A stretch of DNA of 64,000 bases from Rhodopseudomonas palustris HaA2 (GCF_000013365.1 NC_007778.1:3286001-3350000), one strand, 5' to 3'. Positions 9,455 to 18,468 are shown, numbered from the stretch's first letter. The notes: generated by a model from the sequence alone, not told the origin. A program made the numbers and translations.

Positions 9455-10846
9455 TCAGCGACCGTCGGGCGTCCGAACGCCGACCCAGGAATCGCGGACC
9501 TGATGGTAGTGCACACTCGGATCGTAGACATCGGTCTTCAGGCCGAGCACCTGCGGCGCCAGCCGCCCGATCGCACTCAGCACCGAATACGACGCCACCA
9601 CGCGATCATGCTGCGCCGTCACCAGCGACACCCGCGCATTGACCAGCGCCTGCTGCGCGTTGAGGACGTCGAGCGTGGTGCGCTGGCCGGCCCGCGCCTC
9701 TTCGCGCACGCCGTTAAGCGCGATCTCCGATGCCTTGACCTGGGACTGTGCCGAGGCGACCTGGGCCCGGCCCGCTTCGAGCTGGCCCCAGGCCTGCACG
9801 ATGGTCGCGCGGGTCTGGTCGCGCACCTGCTCGAGATAGAGACGCTGCTGCGCCAGCGATTCCTTCGATTGCCTGATCAGCGAATATTCGGAGCCACCCT
9901 GATAGATCGGAATCGACACTTGGGCGGTCGCCCCGGCGACGAACTGCTTGCTCGTCGTGATCGACGATTCCCATGATTGCTGCGCGTTCGCCTGCAGAGT
10001 GACGGTCGGGAACAGCGCGCCTTCGTTGATCTTCACGTTGAGATAATTGACGTCGACCCCGTACATCGCCGAGGTGACGTTCGGATTCTCGACCATGCCG
10101 AGTTCGACCGCCTTCGCCAGCGTTGCCGGCAGGAAGCGATCGACGGGCGATCCCGGCGCCAGCCCGGTCGGCTCGCTGCCGATGATCCGGCGGTAATTCG
10201 CGCGGGTGGTCGTGAGATTGGATTCGGCGGTGAGCAACTGGGTGTTACCGGCCGCAAGCTGCGCCTGCGATTGCGCGACGTCGGTACGGGTGACCTCGCC
10301 GACATTGAAGCGGTCGTTGGTCTGCTTCAGCGTCTGGTCGAGCACGCGGACGTTGGACTTCTGCACCTCGACCGTCGCCGCGTCGCGCAGATAGTCCATG
10401 TAGATGGTCGCGGCCGACAGCAGCACGGATTGTTCCAGCACGCGAAGTCCCTCGCGCGCCGATGAGACCTGGCCCTCGGCCGCGCGAGTGCGGTTGGCGG
10501 TCTGGTTGCCGTTGAACAGCGTCTGCGTCGCGGTGATGCCGACCGACCGCGGAACCTGCGTGCCGTTGAGCTGATACCGGTTGCCGAGTTGGACGCCGGC
10601 GACGTCGGTGTATTGATAGCCGCCGCTCGCCGTCACCGAAACCTTGGGACGATAGCCCGACAGCGCCTGCGGAACCGATTCGTCGGTCGAGCGCACCGAG
10701 GCGCGTTGGGCATTGAGCTGGGGGTTGGTCTGGTAGGCGCGGATCAAGGCAGCCTCGATCGTTTCGGCCAGCACAGGGGCCGGACCCAAACACGCCAGAA
10801 CGACGCCGGCAGTCATAAGACCGGATAACCGCTTCACCCCATTCAT
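9455..10846 (-). CDS. tolC: TolC family outer-membrane channel
   Basis: 463 residues from the ATG at 10846. A signal peptide (LMTAGVVLACLGPAPVLA, cleavage after residue 27) precedes two OEP repeats. ETIEAALIRAYQTNPQLNAQR opens the first half, and the second carries YLNVKINEGALFPTVTLQA and the AQQALVNARVSLVTAQHDRVVASYSVLSAIG helix region. TolC trimers form the outer-membrane exit duct for type I secretion and RND pumps. The gene is not with a pump here but between a pcm-like gene and popZ. It differs from the NodT-type channel in the RND operon at 23-24.5 kb, so the window encodes two outer-membrane factors. Confidence 0.93.
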   Translation of the reverse strand: MNGVKRLSGLMTAGVVLACLGPAPVLAETIEAALIRAYQTNPQLNAQRASVRSTDESVPQALSGYRPKVSVTASGGYQYTDVAGVQLGNRYQLNGTQVPRSVGITATQTLFNGNQTANRTRAAEGQVSSAREGLRVLEQSVLLSAATIYMDYLRDAATVEVQKSNVRVLDQTLKQTNDRFNVGEVTRTDVAQSQAQLAAGNTQLLTAESNLTTTRANYRRIIGSEPTGLAPGSPVDRFLPATLAKAVELGMVENPNVTSAMYGVDVNYLNVKINEGALFPTVTLQANAQQSWESSITTSKQFVAGATAQVSIPIYQGGSEYSLIRQSKESLAQQRLYLEQVRDQTRATIVQAWGQLEAGRAQVASAQSQVKASEIALNGVREEARAGQRTTLDVLNAQQALVNARVSLVTAQHDRVVASYSVLSAIGRLAPQVLGLKTDVYDPSVHYHQVRDSWVGVRTPDGR

Positions 10847-11050
10847 CCCAGGCAATCCAATCTTGCAGTTCATTACCGCGGGGCGAGCAACCCTGCGTAT
10901 CACGCCGGCATTCAGCCGCCGCAAGTCCCGCCGAACATTAAGACACCGAACGAAGCGAAGGAACCCCCGCCGCTTCCCGCCGGCTGAAACTTCTGAATTG
11001 GGGCATCCGGGCCACACTTCTGTTTTGCAACGGAAATTCGTCCGATTGCG

Positions 11051-11719
11051 CTAGAAAACGAAGGTTGGAACCCGTCGAAGGCCCGGCAAAACCGGGACCG
11101 AGGTATCGAACAGCACCCGCGATCCGAAATCGCAATGCGACCGGGTGATCACGGTGGCCCGCTGCGGCCGCTCGGTGGCGAATGCCCCGACCAGACGGCC
11201 GTTGAGCTTCAGCTGGTCGTACAGCCCGGTTGGCTCGATTTCGGTGGCGCCGTTGAGGATGATGACGTCGAACGGCGCGTCGGCCGGCGCGCCTTCGCCG
11301 CACGGCGCGACGCGGACCGTCACATTGGCCAGTCCGAGTTCGGCGAGAGTCGCCCTCGCCTGCGCGGCCATCGCTTCGTCGTCGACCGTGGTGACGACCC
11401 GATCCGCCAGCTTGGCGACCAGCGCGGCGACGTAGCCGGTGGCGCCGCCGACCACCAGGACATTCTCGCCATGGCCGATCTCGGCCGATTGCAGCAGCCG
11501 TGCCGTCACGGTCGGATCGAGCAGCACATGGCGAAAGTCGCCGCCGGTTCCGTCGAGATCGATGTCCTGGTCGAGATAGGCCAGACACTTCTGATCGTCC
11601 CGCACGAACGCCTCACGCGGGACCACCCGCATCGCATCGATGATTCGCCAGTCCGTCACGCTGTGCGGCCGGATCTGACCGTCGACCATGTTCAAGCGTG
11701 CGCGTGCGAAATCGGACAT
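11051..11719 (-). CDS. Protein-L-isoaspartate O-methyltransferase-like protein
   Basis: 222 residues from the ATG at 11719, which has AGGGAA eight bases upstream. The fold is a class I SAM methyltransferase of the PCMT family: RVVPREAFV, then AYLDQDIDL, then motif I as NVLVVGGATGYVAALVAKLA, DDEAMAAQARATL, and FDVIILNGATE. The usual PIMT substrate-loop signature (QTISQP-like) is replaced by RHVLLDPTVTARLL, and motif I has GGATG rather than GTGSG. This suggests a divergent paralogue whose substrate may not be isoaspartate; that is inference. It is 204 bases upstream of tolC on the same strand, a linkage frequent in this group. Confidence 0.85.
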   Translation of the reverse strand: MSDFARARLNMVDGQIRPHSVTDWRIIDAMRVVPREAFVRDDQKCLAYLDQDIDLDGTGGDFRHVLLDPTVTARLLQSAEIGHGENVLVVGGATGYVAALVAKLADRVVTTVDDEAMAAQARATLAELGLANVTVRVAPCGEGAPADAPFDVIILNGATEIEPTGLYDQLKLNGRLVGAFATERPQRATVITRSHCDFGSRVLFDTSVPVLPGLRRVPTFVF

Positions 11720-11965
11720 CGGTGTTCCCTGCAGAGGTGAAGCCGCGCCATCCATGATGCAACGCGGTCGAAAACGCAACAATCCGCAAACCCTGCAAAA
11801 CACCGGGCCGGCGCCCCTTTTGATCGACGCGGAAAACACCAGATGAAAGAGCGAGTCGGCCCGATCGGCGGCGGCGTCATTCCGGCGTCACGACATGTGG
11901 ATTTCCGCTTTCCATTGCCGAACGGCTTTGTTATACGCTGCCCCGCGAAGTTCGCTTCGCCTCGT

Positions 11966-12040
11966 TCCCTGGTAGCTCAGTGGTAGAGCAACCGGCTGTT
12001 AACCGGTTGGTCGCTGGTTCGAATCCGGCCCGGGGAGCCA
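11966..12040 (+). tRNA. tRNA-Asn (GTT)
   Basis: 75 nt cloverleaf. The 7-bp acceptor stem TCCCTGG pairs with CCGGGGA, the D arm is GCTCAGTGGTAGAGC, the anticodon loop CTGTTAA gives anticodon GTT, and the T arm is CTGGTTCGAATCCGG. CCA is encoded. Seven Ts follow within 12 bases of the 3' end. Confidence 0.97.
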
Positions 12041-12478
12041 ACATTTTTTTCGGACATCGCCATCGATCTGGCGCCGTCGCTCGACGATGGCGACCGACGA
12101 CGGCGATCGACCGCGAGCGGCGTGCTCCTGGTCGCGCCGCAACTCACTGCGTGCGCAGCTCACTGCGTGATCGTCCGGTCGGGTGCGCACCCATCAAATC
12201 CTCGTGGTTCGCGCGATCCACATGCAGCGCCCGCTCGCGCACCCCTGATCCGCGACCGGCACCCTCCGCGCATTGCAAGCGCGCGTGACGGGCCGGTTGC
12301 CCCGATCCGATCCGTCGCGGCCCATCGACTCGCTCTGGCGGCAGTCGCGCGGCCCATGCGCCCCTGATCAAGGTCGACTGCTCACGCTGCATTGAAACGG
12401 GCCTGTTGCATCGCGGGAACCTCTCTCCCTGCATCACGTTGCGTCGCTATCGGGATCGACGTGATCAAGATCATCAAC
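12041..12478. other. Gene-free stretch between tRNA-Asn and the secreted-protein gene
   Basis: I see no convincing gene on either strand. The short open frames here have no ribosome-binding sites and no recognisable composition. A 12-base direct repeat with one mismatch (CAACTCACTGCG / CAGCTCACTGCG) occurs around 12140-12170. The promoter for the secreted protein probably lies near the 3' end. Confidence 0.5.
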
Positions 12479-12483
12479 AGGAG
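12479..12483 (+). promoter_or_regulatory. Ribosome-binding site that points to an AAG start
   Basis: AGGAG lies 8 bases before codon 12492-12494. That spacing is optimal for an initiation codon, yet the codon there reads AAG. The sequence from that point encodes a perfect signal peptide in the frame of the secreted protein. Confidence 0.6.
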
Positions 12484-12491
12484 ACCCTCCC

Positions 12492-12902
12492 AAGTTTCGA
12501 TCAATCGCTTTTGCCGCTGCTGCAGCGACCGTTGCGCTGGCCATCGCCACCCCCGCCTCGGCGCAGCGCGCCGCGCAATATCCGGGCGCCTGCTCGCAGA
12601 TGTATCCGAACGCGGACTGCCGCGGCTACAACATGAACAGCCCGTATAACGGCACGCATCAGGCGCGCCGTCACTATCGCGACAGCAATGCGTTCTGGCC
12701 GGGCAATGTCGCCGCCGGCGTGGTCGGCGGCGCGATCGGCGCAGCCGGCGCGATCGCTACCGCGCCGTTCCAGACCGGCTACCAGCAGGACTACGGATGG
12801 AACGGCGGCGTCACCGAATCCTACGCCCGGCGCAACGGCTTCGTCTGCATGCCCGGCACCACCTTCCGCGGCGAAGACGGCCGGATGCATCTCTGCCAGT
12901 AA
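12492..12902 (+). CDS. Small secreted protein with missing start codon
   Basis: 136 residues if initiated at 12492. From AAG the frame reads FRSIAFAAAAATVALA then IATPASA-Q, a textbook signal peptide. The mature part has an Asn/Tyr-rich, Cys-containing start (YPGACSQMYPNADCRGYN), a Gly/Ala-rich hydrophobic stretch (NVAAGVVGGAIGAAGAIATAP) and a C-terminal module with two Cys (RNGFVCMPGTTFRGEDGRMHLCQ). No ATG, GTG or TTG occurs in frame between the stop at 12462 and the signal peptide. The first usable ATG is 12600, which would remove the signal peptide. ATG to AAG is a single change at 12493, so this is a fresh mutation, a sequencing error, or non-canonical initiation. A good terminator follows. 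Function unknown. Confidence 0.6.
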   Translation, partial: KFRSIAFAAAAATVALAIATPASAQRAAQYPGACSQMYPNADCRGYNMNSPYNGTHQARRHYRDSNAFWPGNVAAGVVGGAIGAAGAIATAPFQTGYQQDYGWNGGVTESYARRNGFVCMPGTTFRGEDGRMHLCQ

Positions 12903-12925
12903 GCAGCGCGCAAAGGCTGTGAGCG

Positions 12926-12953
12926 AAAGCCGTCCCTTCGGGGGCGGCTTTTT
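12926..12953 (+). terminator. Rho-independent terminator after the secreted protein
   Basis: AAAGCCGTCCC-TTCG-GGGGCGGCTTT followed by more Ts: an 11-bp stem (one G-T pair) with a stable TTCG tetraloop and a U-run, starting 24 bases after the stop codon. Confidence 0.85.
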
Positions 12954-13144
12954 GCTGGGTGCCGGTTCGACGCCGGGCGGATGCGTCGTCGCAACGAAGT
13001 ATCAACCATAATCGATTGATCCCGCAGCGCTCGATCAGGCACCCGGCTCGCAGCGAAAAAACGGGGATCGATAAAATTCGAATGATCGGTTCAACCTGAA
13101 CCCAAAATGTACTCGGCACAGTGCGGCTCGACAGGGAGCCGACC

Positions 13145-13318
13145 ATGAGTGAAGCCGAATACGCCCGTTTGCTGGACGACGTCAGCCACGCTTTCGCCGA
13201 AGGCGACCAGGACAATGCCCGCATGCCGGGTCAGGTGATGTCGATGCGCCGCGCCGCCAACGACAATTCGATCGAATGGCCGCTGATCCCGTTCCCGTCC
13301 GACTTTCACGCGTCCTGA
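13145..13318 (+). CDS. Small protein of unknown function
   Basis: 57 residues from the ATG at 13145, with GGGAG upstream at suitable spacing. It begins with an acidic amphipathic helix (SEAEYARLLDDVSHAFAEGD) followed by a basic patch (SMRRAANDN) and a hydrophobic/Pro end (WPLIPFPSDFHAS). No signal peptide or membrane segment. The composition looks like a genuine cytoplasmic mini-protein; I know no function. Confidence 0.6.
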   Translation: MSEAEYARLLDDVSHAFAEGDQDNARMPGQVMSMRRAANDNSIEWPLIPFPSDFHAS

Positions 13319-13402
13319 CACCACGGCGACGCGTCCGATCAGGCGACTGTTGTCGCCTGCCCGCTCCGACCGTCGATCGCGCTGGAATTCGGCTGGGATG
13401 GT

Positions 13403-13476
13403 TGGAGGCCACGTCGGGAATCGAACCCGAGTAAACGGTTTTGCAGACCGGCGCGTAACCACTCCGCCACGTGGCC
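13403..13476 (-). tRNA. tRNA-Cys (GCA)
   Basis: 74 nt on the minus strand. The acceptor GGCCACG pairs with CGTGGCC, the anticodon loop CTGCAAA gives GCA, and the T arm is TCGGGTTCGATTCCCGA. CCA is encoded after discriminator T. Confidence 0.97.
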
Positions 13477-13592
13477 CCAACGGCGGACTTCTATAGGCCC
13501 GGAGCCGGAGAGGCAACAGCCTCGCGCCGGACCAATGCGCCGAGGCTGCGATCCCCGCCTCTCCTGCCGTCGCGGCGGACCGGCGCGCCGCT

Positions 13593-14366
13593 CTATTTCA
13601 GCACGATCCAGGCCGGCGCATGGTCGCTGGCGTCCGGAGCGCCGCGGATCGCGCGGTCGACGCCGCCGCGCGCCAGCCGCTGCGCACTGGCCGGGTCGAG
13701 CAGCAAATGATCGATCCGCAGCCCGTGGTCGCGCTCGAACCGGTTTCGCCAGTAGGTCCAGAACGTGTACGGCGCCTGCTCGGGATGCAGCGCGCGCAGC
13801 GCGTCAGTCCAGCCCTGCTTCAGCAAGGCGGCGAACAGCGCCCGCGGCTCCGGCTGCAGCAGCGCATCCTTGTCCCACGACCGCGTCGGGTAGATGTCGG
13901 CCGGCGTCGGCACCACGTTGAAATCGCCGGCCAGCACCACCGGCACACCGCTCTTCAGCAGCTTGGCCGCATGCCGGTTGAGCCGTTTCATCCAGGCCAG
14001 CTTGTACTGGAATTTCGGCCCGGGCTGTGGATTGCCGTTCGGCGCGTACAGGCAGCCGACGATCATCCCGGCGACCGCGGCTTCCAGATAGCGGCTCTGC
14101 AGATCCTTGGCGTCGCCCGGCAAGGCCCGGCGGGTGACCACGATCTCGGCGCGCTTGCGGGCGAGAATCGCGACACCGTTCCAGGTCTTCTGTCCGACCC
14201 AGGCGGCGGAATAGCCAGCCTTGAGCAGCGCCGCTTCCGGAAAGTCGTCCTGCGCCGCCTTCAGCTCCTGCAGGCAGACGATGTCCGGCTTCGCCGCCTT
14301 CAGCCAGCCGAGCAGCACCGGCAGCCGCTTGTTGACGTTGTTGACGTTGAAGGTGGCGATCTTCAG
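13593..14366 (-). CDS. xthA: Exodeoxyribonuclease III
   Basis: 257 residues if started at the CTG at 14366, which immediately precedes KIATFNVNNVNKRL, the usual N-terminus of alphaproteobacterial exonuclease III, and has GAGGAAG at good spacing. The frame continues to an ATG at 14453, but those extra 29 residues look non-native and overlap the divergent small gene. The enzyme is an AP endonuclease and 3'-5' exonuclease in base-excision repair. EEP-family residues are visible: Asn7/Asn9, the metal-binding Glu in CLQELKA, AGDFNVVPTPADIYP with catalytic Asp/Asn, RIDHLL, and the final SDHAPAWI with the catalytic Asp-His pair. No ATG, GTG or TTG lies at the expected start. Confidence 0.92.
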   Translation of the reverse strand: MKIATFNVNNVNKRLPVLLGWLKAAKPDIVCLQELKAAQDDFPEAALLKAGYSAAWVGQKTWNGVAILARKRAEIVVTRRALPGDAKDLQSRYLEAAVAGMIVGCLYAPNGNPQPGPKFQYKLAWMKRLNRHAAKLLKSGVPVVLAGDFNVVPTPADIYPTRSWDKDALLQPEPRALFAALLKQGWTDALRALHPEQAPYTFWTYWRNRFERDHGLRIDHLLLDPASAQRLARGGVDRAIRGAPDASDHAPAWIVLK

Positions 14367-14445
14367 GGGCGCTTCCTCGCTCGCTCCACGAGGGAACGCG
14401 TGCGTCGGGCGGCAGTTGCATGGCTGTTCATTGCAGGAGGCCATC

Positions 14446-14610
14446 ATGTCCAAAGACGACCATCAGCCCACCCCGATCGCGGGCCGCGCGGCCACCGTCG
14501 ATCCGGCGGCGACCAAGGGCCAGCAGCAGGCGCCCGGCACCGGCGACAATCCCTCGCCGGGCGCGGCCGAAGACGCCGCGGCGGCCAAACGCGAATCCGA
14601 AAAGGGTTAG
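14446..14610 (+). CDS. Small disordered protein of unknown function
   Basis: 54 residues, start ATG 14446 with a perfect AGGAGG five bases upstream. The sequence is hydrophilic and low complexity (Ala, Gly, Pro, Gln, Asp, Glu, Lys) with no membrane segment, and ends KRESEKG. It diverges from xthA, and the two 5' ends are within 80 bases. The strong ribosome-binding site supports expression. Function unknown. Confidence 0.6.
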   Translation: MSKDDHQPTPIAGRAATVDPAATKGQQQAPGTGDNPSPGAAEDAAAAKRESEKG

Positions 14611-14614
14611 CACC

Positions 14615-15346
14615 TCACCCGCGCTTCTTGCGACGGTAGTCCCGCTTCTTCGGCTTCGGCGCCAGCTCCGGCATCTCCGCCTGGACCTCGCGATAGCGCG
14701 CCAGCATGCGGTCGAACGCGGCCAGCAGCGTGGTCTCGATGTCGGGGCGATGCTGCAGCCGGCTGAGCAACAGCGCGGCGGCTTCCAGCGTCGACAGGCC
14801 GTCGCTGCGCGGCTCCTTGCGCAGCTTGCCGTAGCGCGAGGGCGCCGCCGGATCGAGGATCACGCGCTGGCATTTCAGCATCCAGGCATTGCGCCACCAC
14901 AGCGCCTTGGCCTGGCTCCAGGTGCCGTCGAGCAGGATCACGCCCTGGATGCTGTCGAGAATGTCGTCCTGATACGGCTCGGCCTGGCCCTTGCGATCGA
15001 TCGCGATGATCTCGGCGCCGGTGGCGAGCTCCGACGCACGCGCCGAGCCGAGATACAGCACCGCCCAGCGCGACGGATCGTGCACGGTGCGGCCGAGCGC
15101 CTTCGACAGGCTCGGCCACGACAGCCCGATCTTGACCACGGCGTTGTCGAAATGCTGCGCGGCCAGCCGCGCGCTGCCGAGCCCGCGGTCCTGCTCCTGC
15201 GGATGCTGCAGGACCAGGAGCTGGATCTTGCTGGTCAGCGGCTCGACGCTGTCGCAGATGCACAGCGGCAGCGGCTTGCCGCAGCGCGCGCATTCCGGGA
15301 TCGGCTCGGCGCGCGGCGGCGTCTGGGGTTTCGACGGGGTTGCCAT
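14615..15346 (-). CDS. DTW-domain protein, probable tRNA-uridine aminocarboxypropyltransferase
   Basis: 243 residues. The DTW domain transfers the 3-amino-3-carboxypropyl group of SAM to uridine (acp3U47 in tRNA, TapT/YfiP type). Seen: a zinc-ribbon-like CARCGKPLPLCICD near residues 19-32, QLLVLQHPQEQDRGLGSAR, and the name-giving motif DGTWSQAKAL. The C-terminal 20 residues are strongly basic (KPKKRDYRRKKRG), suiting RNA contact. It starts 8 bases after the stop of the second RND pump gene with GGAG upstream, so it is probably the last cistron of the efflux operon. That placement is odd functionally. Confidence 0.9.
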   Translation of the reverse strand: MATPSKPQTPPRAEPIPECARCGKPLPLCICDSVEPLTSKIQLLVLQHPQEQDRGLGSARLAAQHFDNAVVKIGLSWPSLSKALGRTVHDPSRWAVLYLGSARASELATGAEIIAIDRKGQAEPYQDDILDSIQGVILLDGTWSQAKALWWRNAWMLKCQRVILDPAAPSRYGKLRKEPRSDGLSTLEAAALLLSRLQHRPDIETTLLAAFDRMLARYREVQAEMPELAPKPKKRDYRRKKRG

Positions 15347-15354
15347 GGTGTCGC

Positions 15355-18300
15355 CTACTCCGCGGGGGCCGCGACGGGCGCGGGCTTGCGCCTGCGCCAT
15401 TGTCGCGCCCGGTCGATCAGCAGATAGATCACCGGCGTGGTGTACAGCGTCAGCACCTGCGACACCAACAATCCGCCGATGATGGTGATGCCGAGCGGCC
15501 GGCGCAGCTCGGTGCCGGGCCCGACCGCGACCACCAGCGGGATCGCGGCGAACAAGGCGGCCAGCGTGGTCATCAGGATCGGCCGAAAGCGGACGATGCA
15601 GGCCTCGAAGATCGCGTCCGCGGACGACATCCCGCGCACGCGTTCGGCCTCCAGCGCAAAATCCACCATCATGATTCCGTTTTTCTTGACGATGCCGATC
15701 AGCATGATGATGCCGACGAACGCGATCACCGTCAGTTGCGTGCCGGTGACCAACAGCGCCAGCAGCGCGCCGAGACCGGCGGAGGGCAGCGTCGAAATGA
15801 TCGTCAGCGGATGCGCCAGGCTCTCGTAGAGCACGCCGAGCACGATGTACATCGCAATCAGGGCCGCCAGCAGCAGCAGCGGCTGCTTGCTGGAGGCGGC
15901 GCCGAAATCGCCGGCGGTGCCGTCGAACGAGCCGCGGATGCCCTCCGGCATGTGCAATTCGTCGACCGCGCGCTGGATATTGGCCGTCGCGTCTTGCAAC
16001 GGCACATCCGGCAGCAGGTTGAACGACACCGTGGTCGAGGGGATCGACTGCGAGTGGAACACCGCCAGCGGCGACAGCCCGCGTCTGGCCTTCACCACCG
16101 CCGACAGCGGCACCTGCGCGCCATCGGCGCCGGCGACGAAGATCCGATCCAGATCGGTCGGGTCGTTCTGGAATTTCGGGTCGATCTCCAGCACCACCTG
16201 ATACTGGTTGCGCTGGGTATAGATCGTCGCGATCTGACGCTGCGAAAACGCGTTGTTGAGGGCGTTGTCGATGTCCTGCACCGAGACGCCGAGCCGCGAC
16301 GCCATGTTGCGGTCGATCGACAGCGTCAGTTCGAGGCCGCCGTCGTCGCGGTCGCTGGAGACGTCGGTGATGCCCTCCACCGTCTGCATCCGCGTGCCGA
16401 TGATCGGCGCCCATTTCTGCAACAGATCGAGGTCCGGGCTGGCGATGGTGTACTGATAATTGGAATCGCTCTGCCGCCCGCCAGCGCGCAGATCCTGCGC
16501 CGCGAACATGAACAGCCGGATGCCGGCGACCTGGCCGAGCTGGCGGCGCAGCCGGTCGATCACCTGCTGCGTGGTGACGCCGTCGCGCTCCGCCGACGGC
16601 TTGAGATTGATGAACATGGTGCCGCGATTGGAGCCGCCGCCGCCCGGCCCGCCGCCGCCGCCCAGCACCGAACCGACGCCGGCGACGGCGGGATCGGCCA
16701 TCACGATGTCGGCGAGTTGTTCCTGCAGCTTGCGCATCGCCTGGAACGAGACGTCGGCCGAAGCGCGCGTCGATCCGATCACGAAGCCCGAATCGTCGAT
16801 CGGGAAGAAGCCCTTCGGCACCTTGACGTAGAGCGTCACGGTCAGTGCGATAGTGGCGAAGAACACCAGCATGGTGAGGCCGGGAAAGCCGAGTACCGCG
16901 CGCAGCGTCCAGGCATAGAATCCGACGATGCGGTTCAGCGTGCCGTCGACCACGCGGTCGTACCAGTTCGGCTGGCGCGGCGTCGTTTCGGCGCGAATGA
17001 AATGCGCACAAATCATCGGCGTCACCGTCAGCGACACCACGGTCGACACCGCGATCGCATAGGTCAGCGTCAGCGAGAATTCGCGCAACAGCCGGCCGAC
17101 CAGCCCGTCCATGAAGATCAGCGGCGCGAACGCCGCGACCAGCGACAGGCTGATCGACAGCACGGTGAAGCCGATCTGCTTCGCCCCTTCGGTCGCGGCG
17201 CGGACCGGCTCCATTCCGCGCTCGAGATTGCGGTACATGTTCTCGATCATCACGATGGCGTCGTCGACGACGAAGCCGACCGCGATCGCCAGCGCCATCA
17301 GCGACAGATTGTTGATCGAGAAGCCGGTGAGCCACATCCCGGCGCAGGTGCCGGCCAGCGCCAGCGGCACCGAGACGCCGGCGGCGATCGTCGGCGTCAG
17401 CCGCCGGAGGAAGGTCAGCACCACCACCATCACCAGCACGGCGGTGGCCAGCAGCGTCCACAGCATGTCGTCGACGCTGGCGCGGATCGTTCCGGTGCGG
17501 TCGGTCACCACCGAGATCTCCACCGACGCCGGCATCCAGCGTTTCAGTTCCGGCAGCAGCGCCTTCACGCGATCGACCGTCTCGATCACGTTGGCGTCGC
17601 CCTGTTTGGTGATCTGGATCAGCACCGCGGGCTGCTTGTTGTACCAGGCGATCTGACGGCTGTTGCGGGTGGCGTCGGACACCGTGGCGACGTCCGACAG
17701 CCGCAGCGTGTTGCCGTTGCCGCTTTTGATCACGATGTCCCGGAATTGCGCCGCGGTGCGCATCTGCGGATTGGTCGCGATCGTCTCGCTCTGGCGGTCG
17801 CCGTCGAAGGTGCCGACCGGGCCGACCGGATTGGCGTTGATGATCGCGGTGCGAACGTCGTCGGTCGCGATGCCTGCATTCGACAGCGCCACCGGATTGA
17901 GCGCGATCCGCACCGCCGGCTGGTCGGCGCCGGAGACCGTGACGTCGCCGACGCCGGGCACCTGCGAGATGCGTTGCGCCAGCACGGTGTCGGCGACGTC
18001 GTAGATCGCGCTCACCGGCATCGTCTTGGAGGTCAGCGCCAGGATGAACACCGGCGCCGCGGCGGAGTTGAATTTGCGGAATTTCGGCAGCGTCGGCAGG
18101 TCGGTCGGCAGGTCGCTGACCGAGGCGTTGATCGCCGCCTGGACGTCGCGGGCGGCCTTGTCGATGTTGCGGCCGATCGAGAACTGCAACTGGATCCGCG
18201 TGGTGCCGAGCGAACTGGTCGAGGTGATTTTGTCCAGCCCCGCGATCTCGCCGAGCCGCCGCTCCAGCGGCGCGGCGACCGTCGCCGCCATCACCGAGGG

Positions 18301-18468
18301 TGCCGCGCCCGGCCGCGACGCCGTCACCATCACCATCGGGAAATCGACGTTGGGGATCGCCGCCACCGGCAGCACGGCGTAGGACACCATGCCGAGCAGA
18401 AACAGCCCGATCGCCAGCAGCGTGGTGCCGACCGGTCGGGCGATGAAAGGCCCGGACATCGAGGCCAT
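15355..18468 (-). CDS. mdtC: RND efflux transporter, MdtC-like
   Basis: 1037 residues, a full-length hydrophobe/amphiphile RND pump: an N-terminal membrane helix (TTLLAIGLFLLGMVSYAVL), a large periplasmic pore/docking loop, membrane helices with the proton-relay signature GFVVDDAIVMIEN carrying the Asp-Asp pair, a second periplasmic loop and the final membrane bundle (IGIVKKNGIMMVDFAL). IPNVDFPMVMVTASRPGA and TSTSSLGTTRIQLQF are closer to MdtC than to MdtB. A Gly-rich insert (GGGGGPGGGGSNRG) lies in the second loop. Its ATG overlaps the TGA of the upstream pump gene by one base, so translation is coupled. Substrates cannot be read from sequence. Confidence 0.93.
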   Translation of the reverse strand: MASMSGPFIARPVGTTLLAIGLFLLGMVSYAVLPVAAIPNVDFPMVMVTASRPGAAPSVMAATVAAPLERRLGEIAGLDKITSTSSLGTTRIQLQFSIGRNIDKAARDVQAAINASVSDLPTDLPTLPKFRKFNSAAAPVFILALTSKTMPVSAIYDVADTVLAQRISQVPGVGDVTVSGADQPAVRIALNPVALSNAGIATDDVRTAIINANPVGPVGTFDGDRQSETIATNPQMRTAAQFRDIVIKSGNGNTLRLSDVATVSDATRNSRQIAWYNKQPAVLIQITKQGDANVIETVDRVKALLPELKRWMPASVEISVVTDRTGTIRASVDDMLWTLLATAVLVMVVVLTFLRRLTPTIAAGVSVPLALAGTCAGMWLTGFSINNLSLMALAIAVGFVVDDAIVMIENMYRNLERGMEPVRAATEGAKQIGFTVLSISLSLVAAFAPLIFMDGLVGRLLREFSLTLTYAIAVSTVVSLTVTPMICAHFIRAETTPRQPNWYDRVVDGTLNRIVGFYAWTLRAVLGFPGLTMLVFFATIALTVTLYVKVPKGFFPIDDSGFVIGSTRASADVSFQAMRKLQEQLADIVMADPAVAGVGSVLGGGGGPGGGGSNRGTMFINLKPSAERDGVTTQQVIDRLRRQLGQVAGIRLFMFAAQDLRAGGRQSDSNYQYTIASPDLDLLQKWAPIIGTRMQTVEGITDVSSDRDDGGLELTLSIDRNMASRLGVSVQDIDNALNNAFSQRQIATIYTQRNQYQVVLEIDPKFQNDPTDLDRIFVAGADGAQVPLSAVVKARRGLSPLAVFHSQSIPSTTVSFNLLPDVPLQDATANIQRAVDELHMPEGIRGSFDGTAGDFGAASSKQPLLLLAALIAMYIVLGVLYESLAHPLTIISTLPSAGLGALLALLVTGTQLTVIAFVGIIMLIGIVKKNGIMMVDFALEAERVRGMSSADAIFEACIVRFRPILMTTLAALFAAIPLVVAVGPGTELRRPLGITIIGGLLVSQVLTLYTTPVIYLLIDRARQWRRRKPAPVAAPAE

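Noticed and set aside
12041..12050. Intrinsic terminator after tRNA-Asn
   Set aside because: There is a run of seven Ts but no hairpin other than the tRNA itself directly before it.
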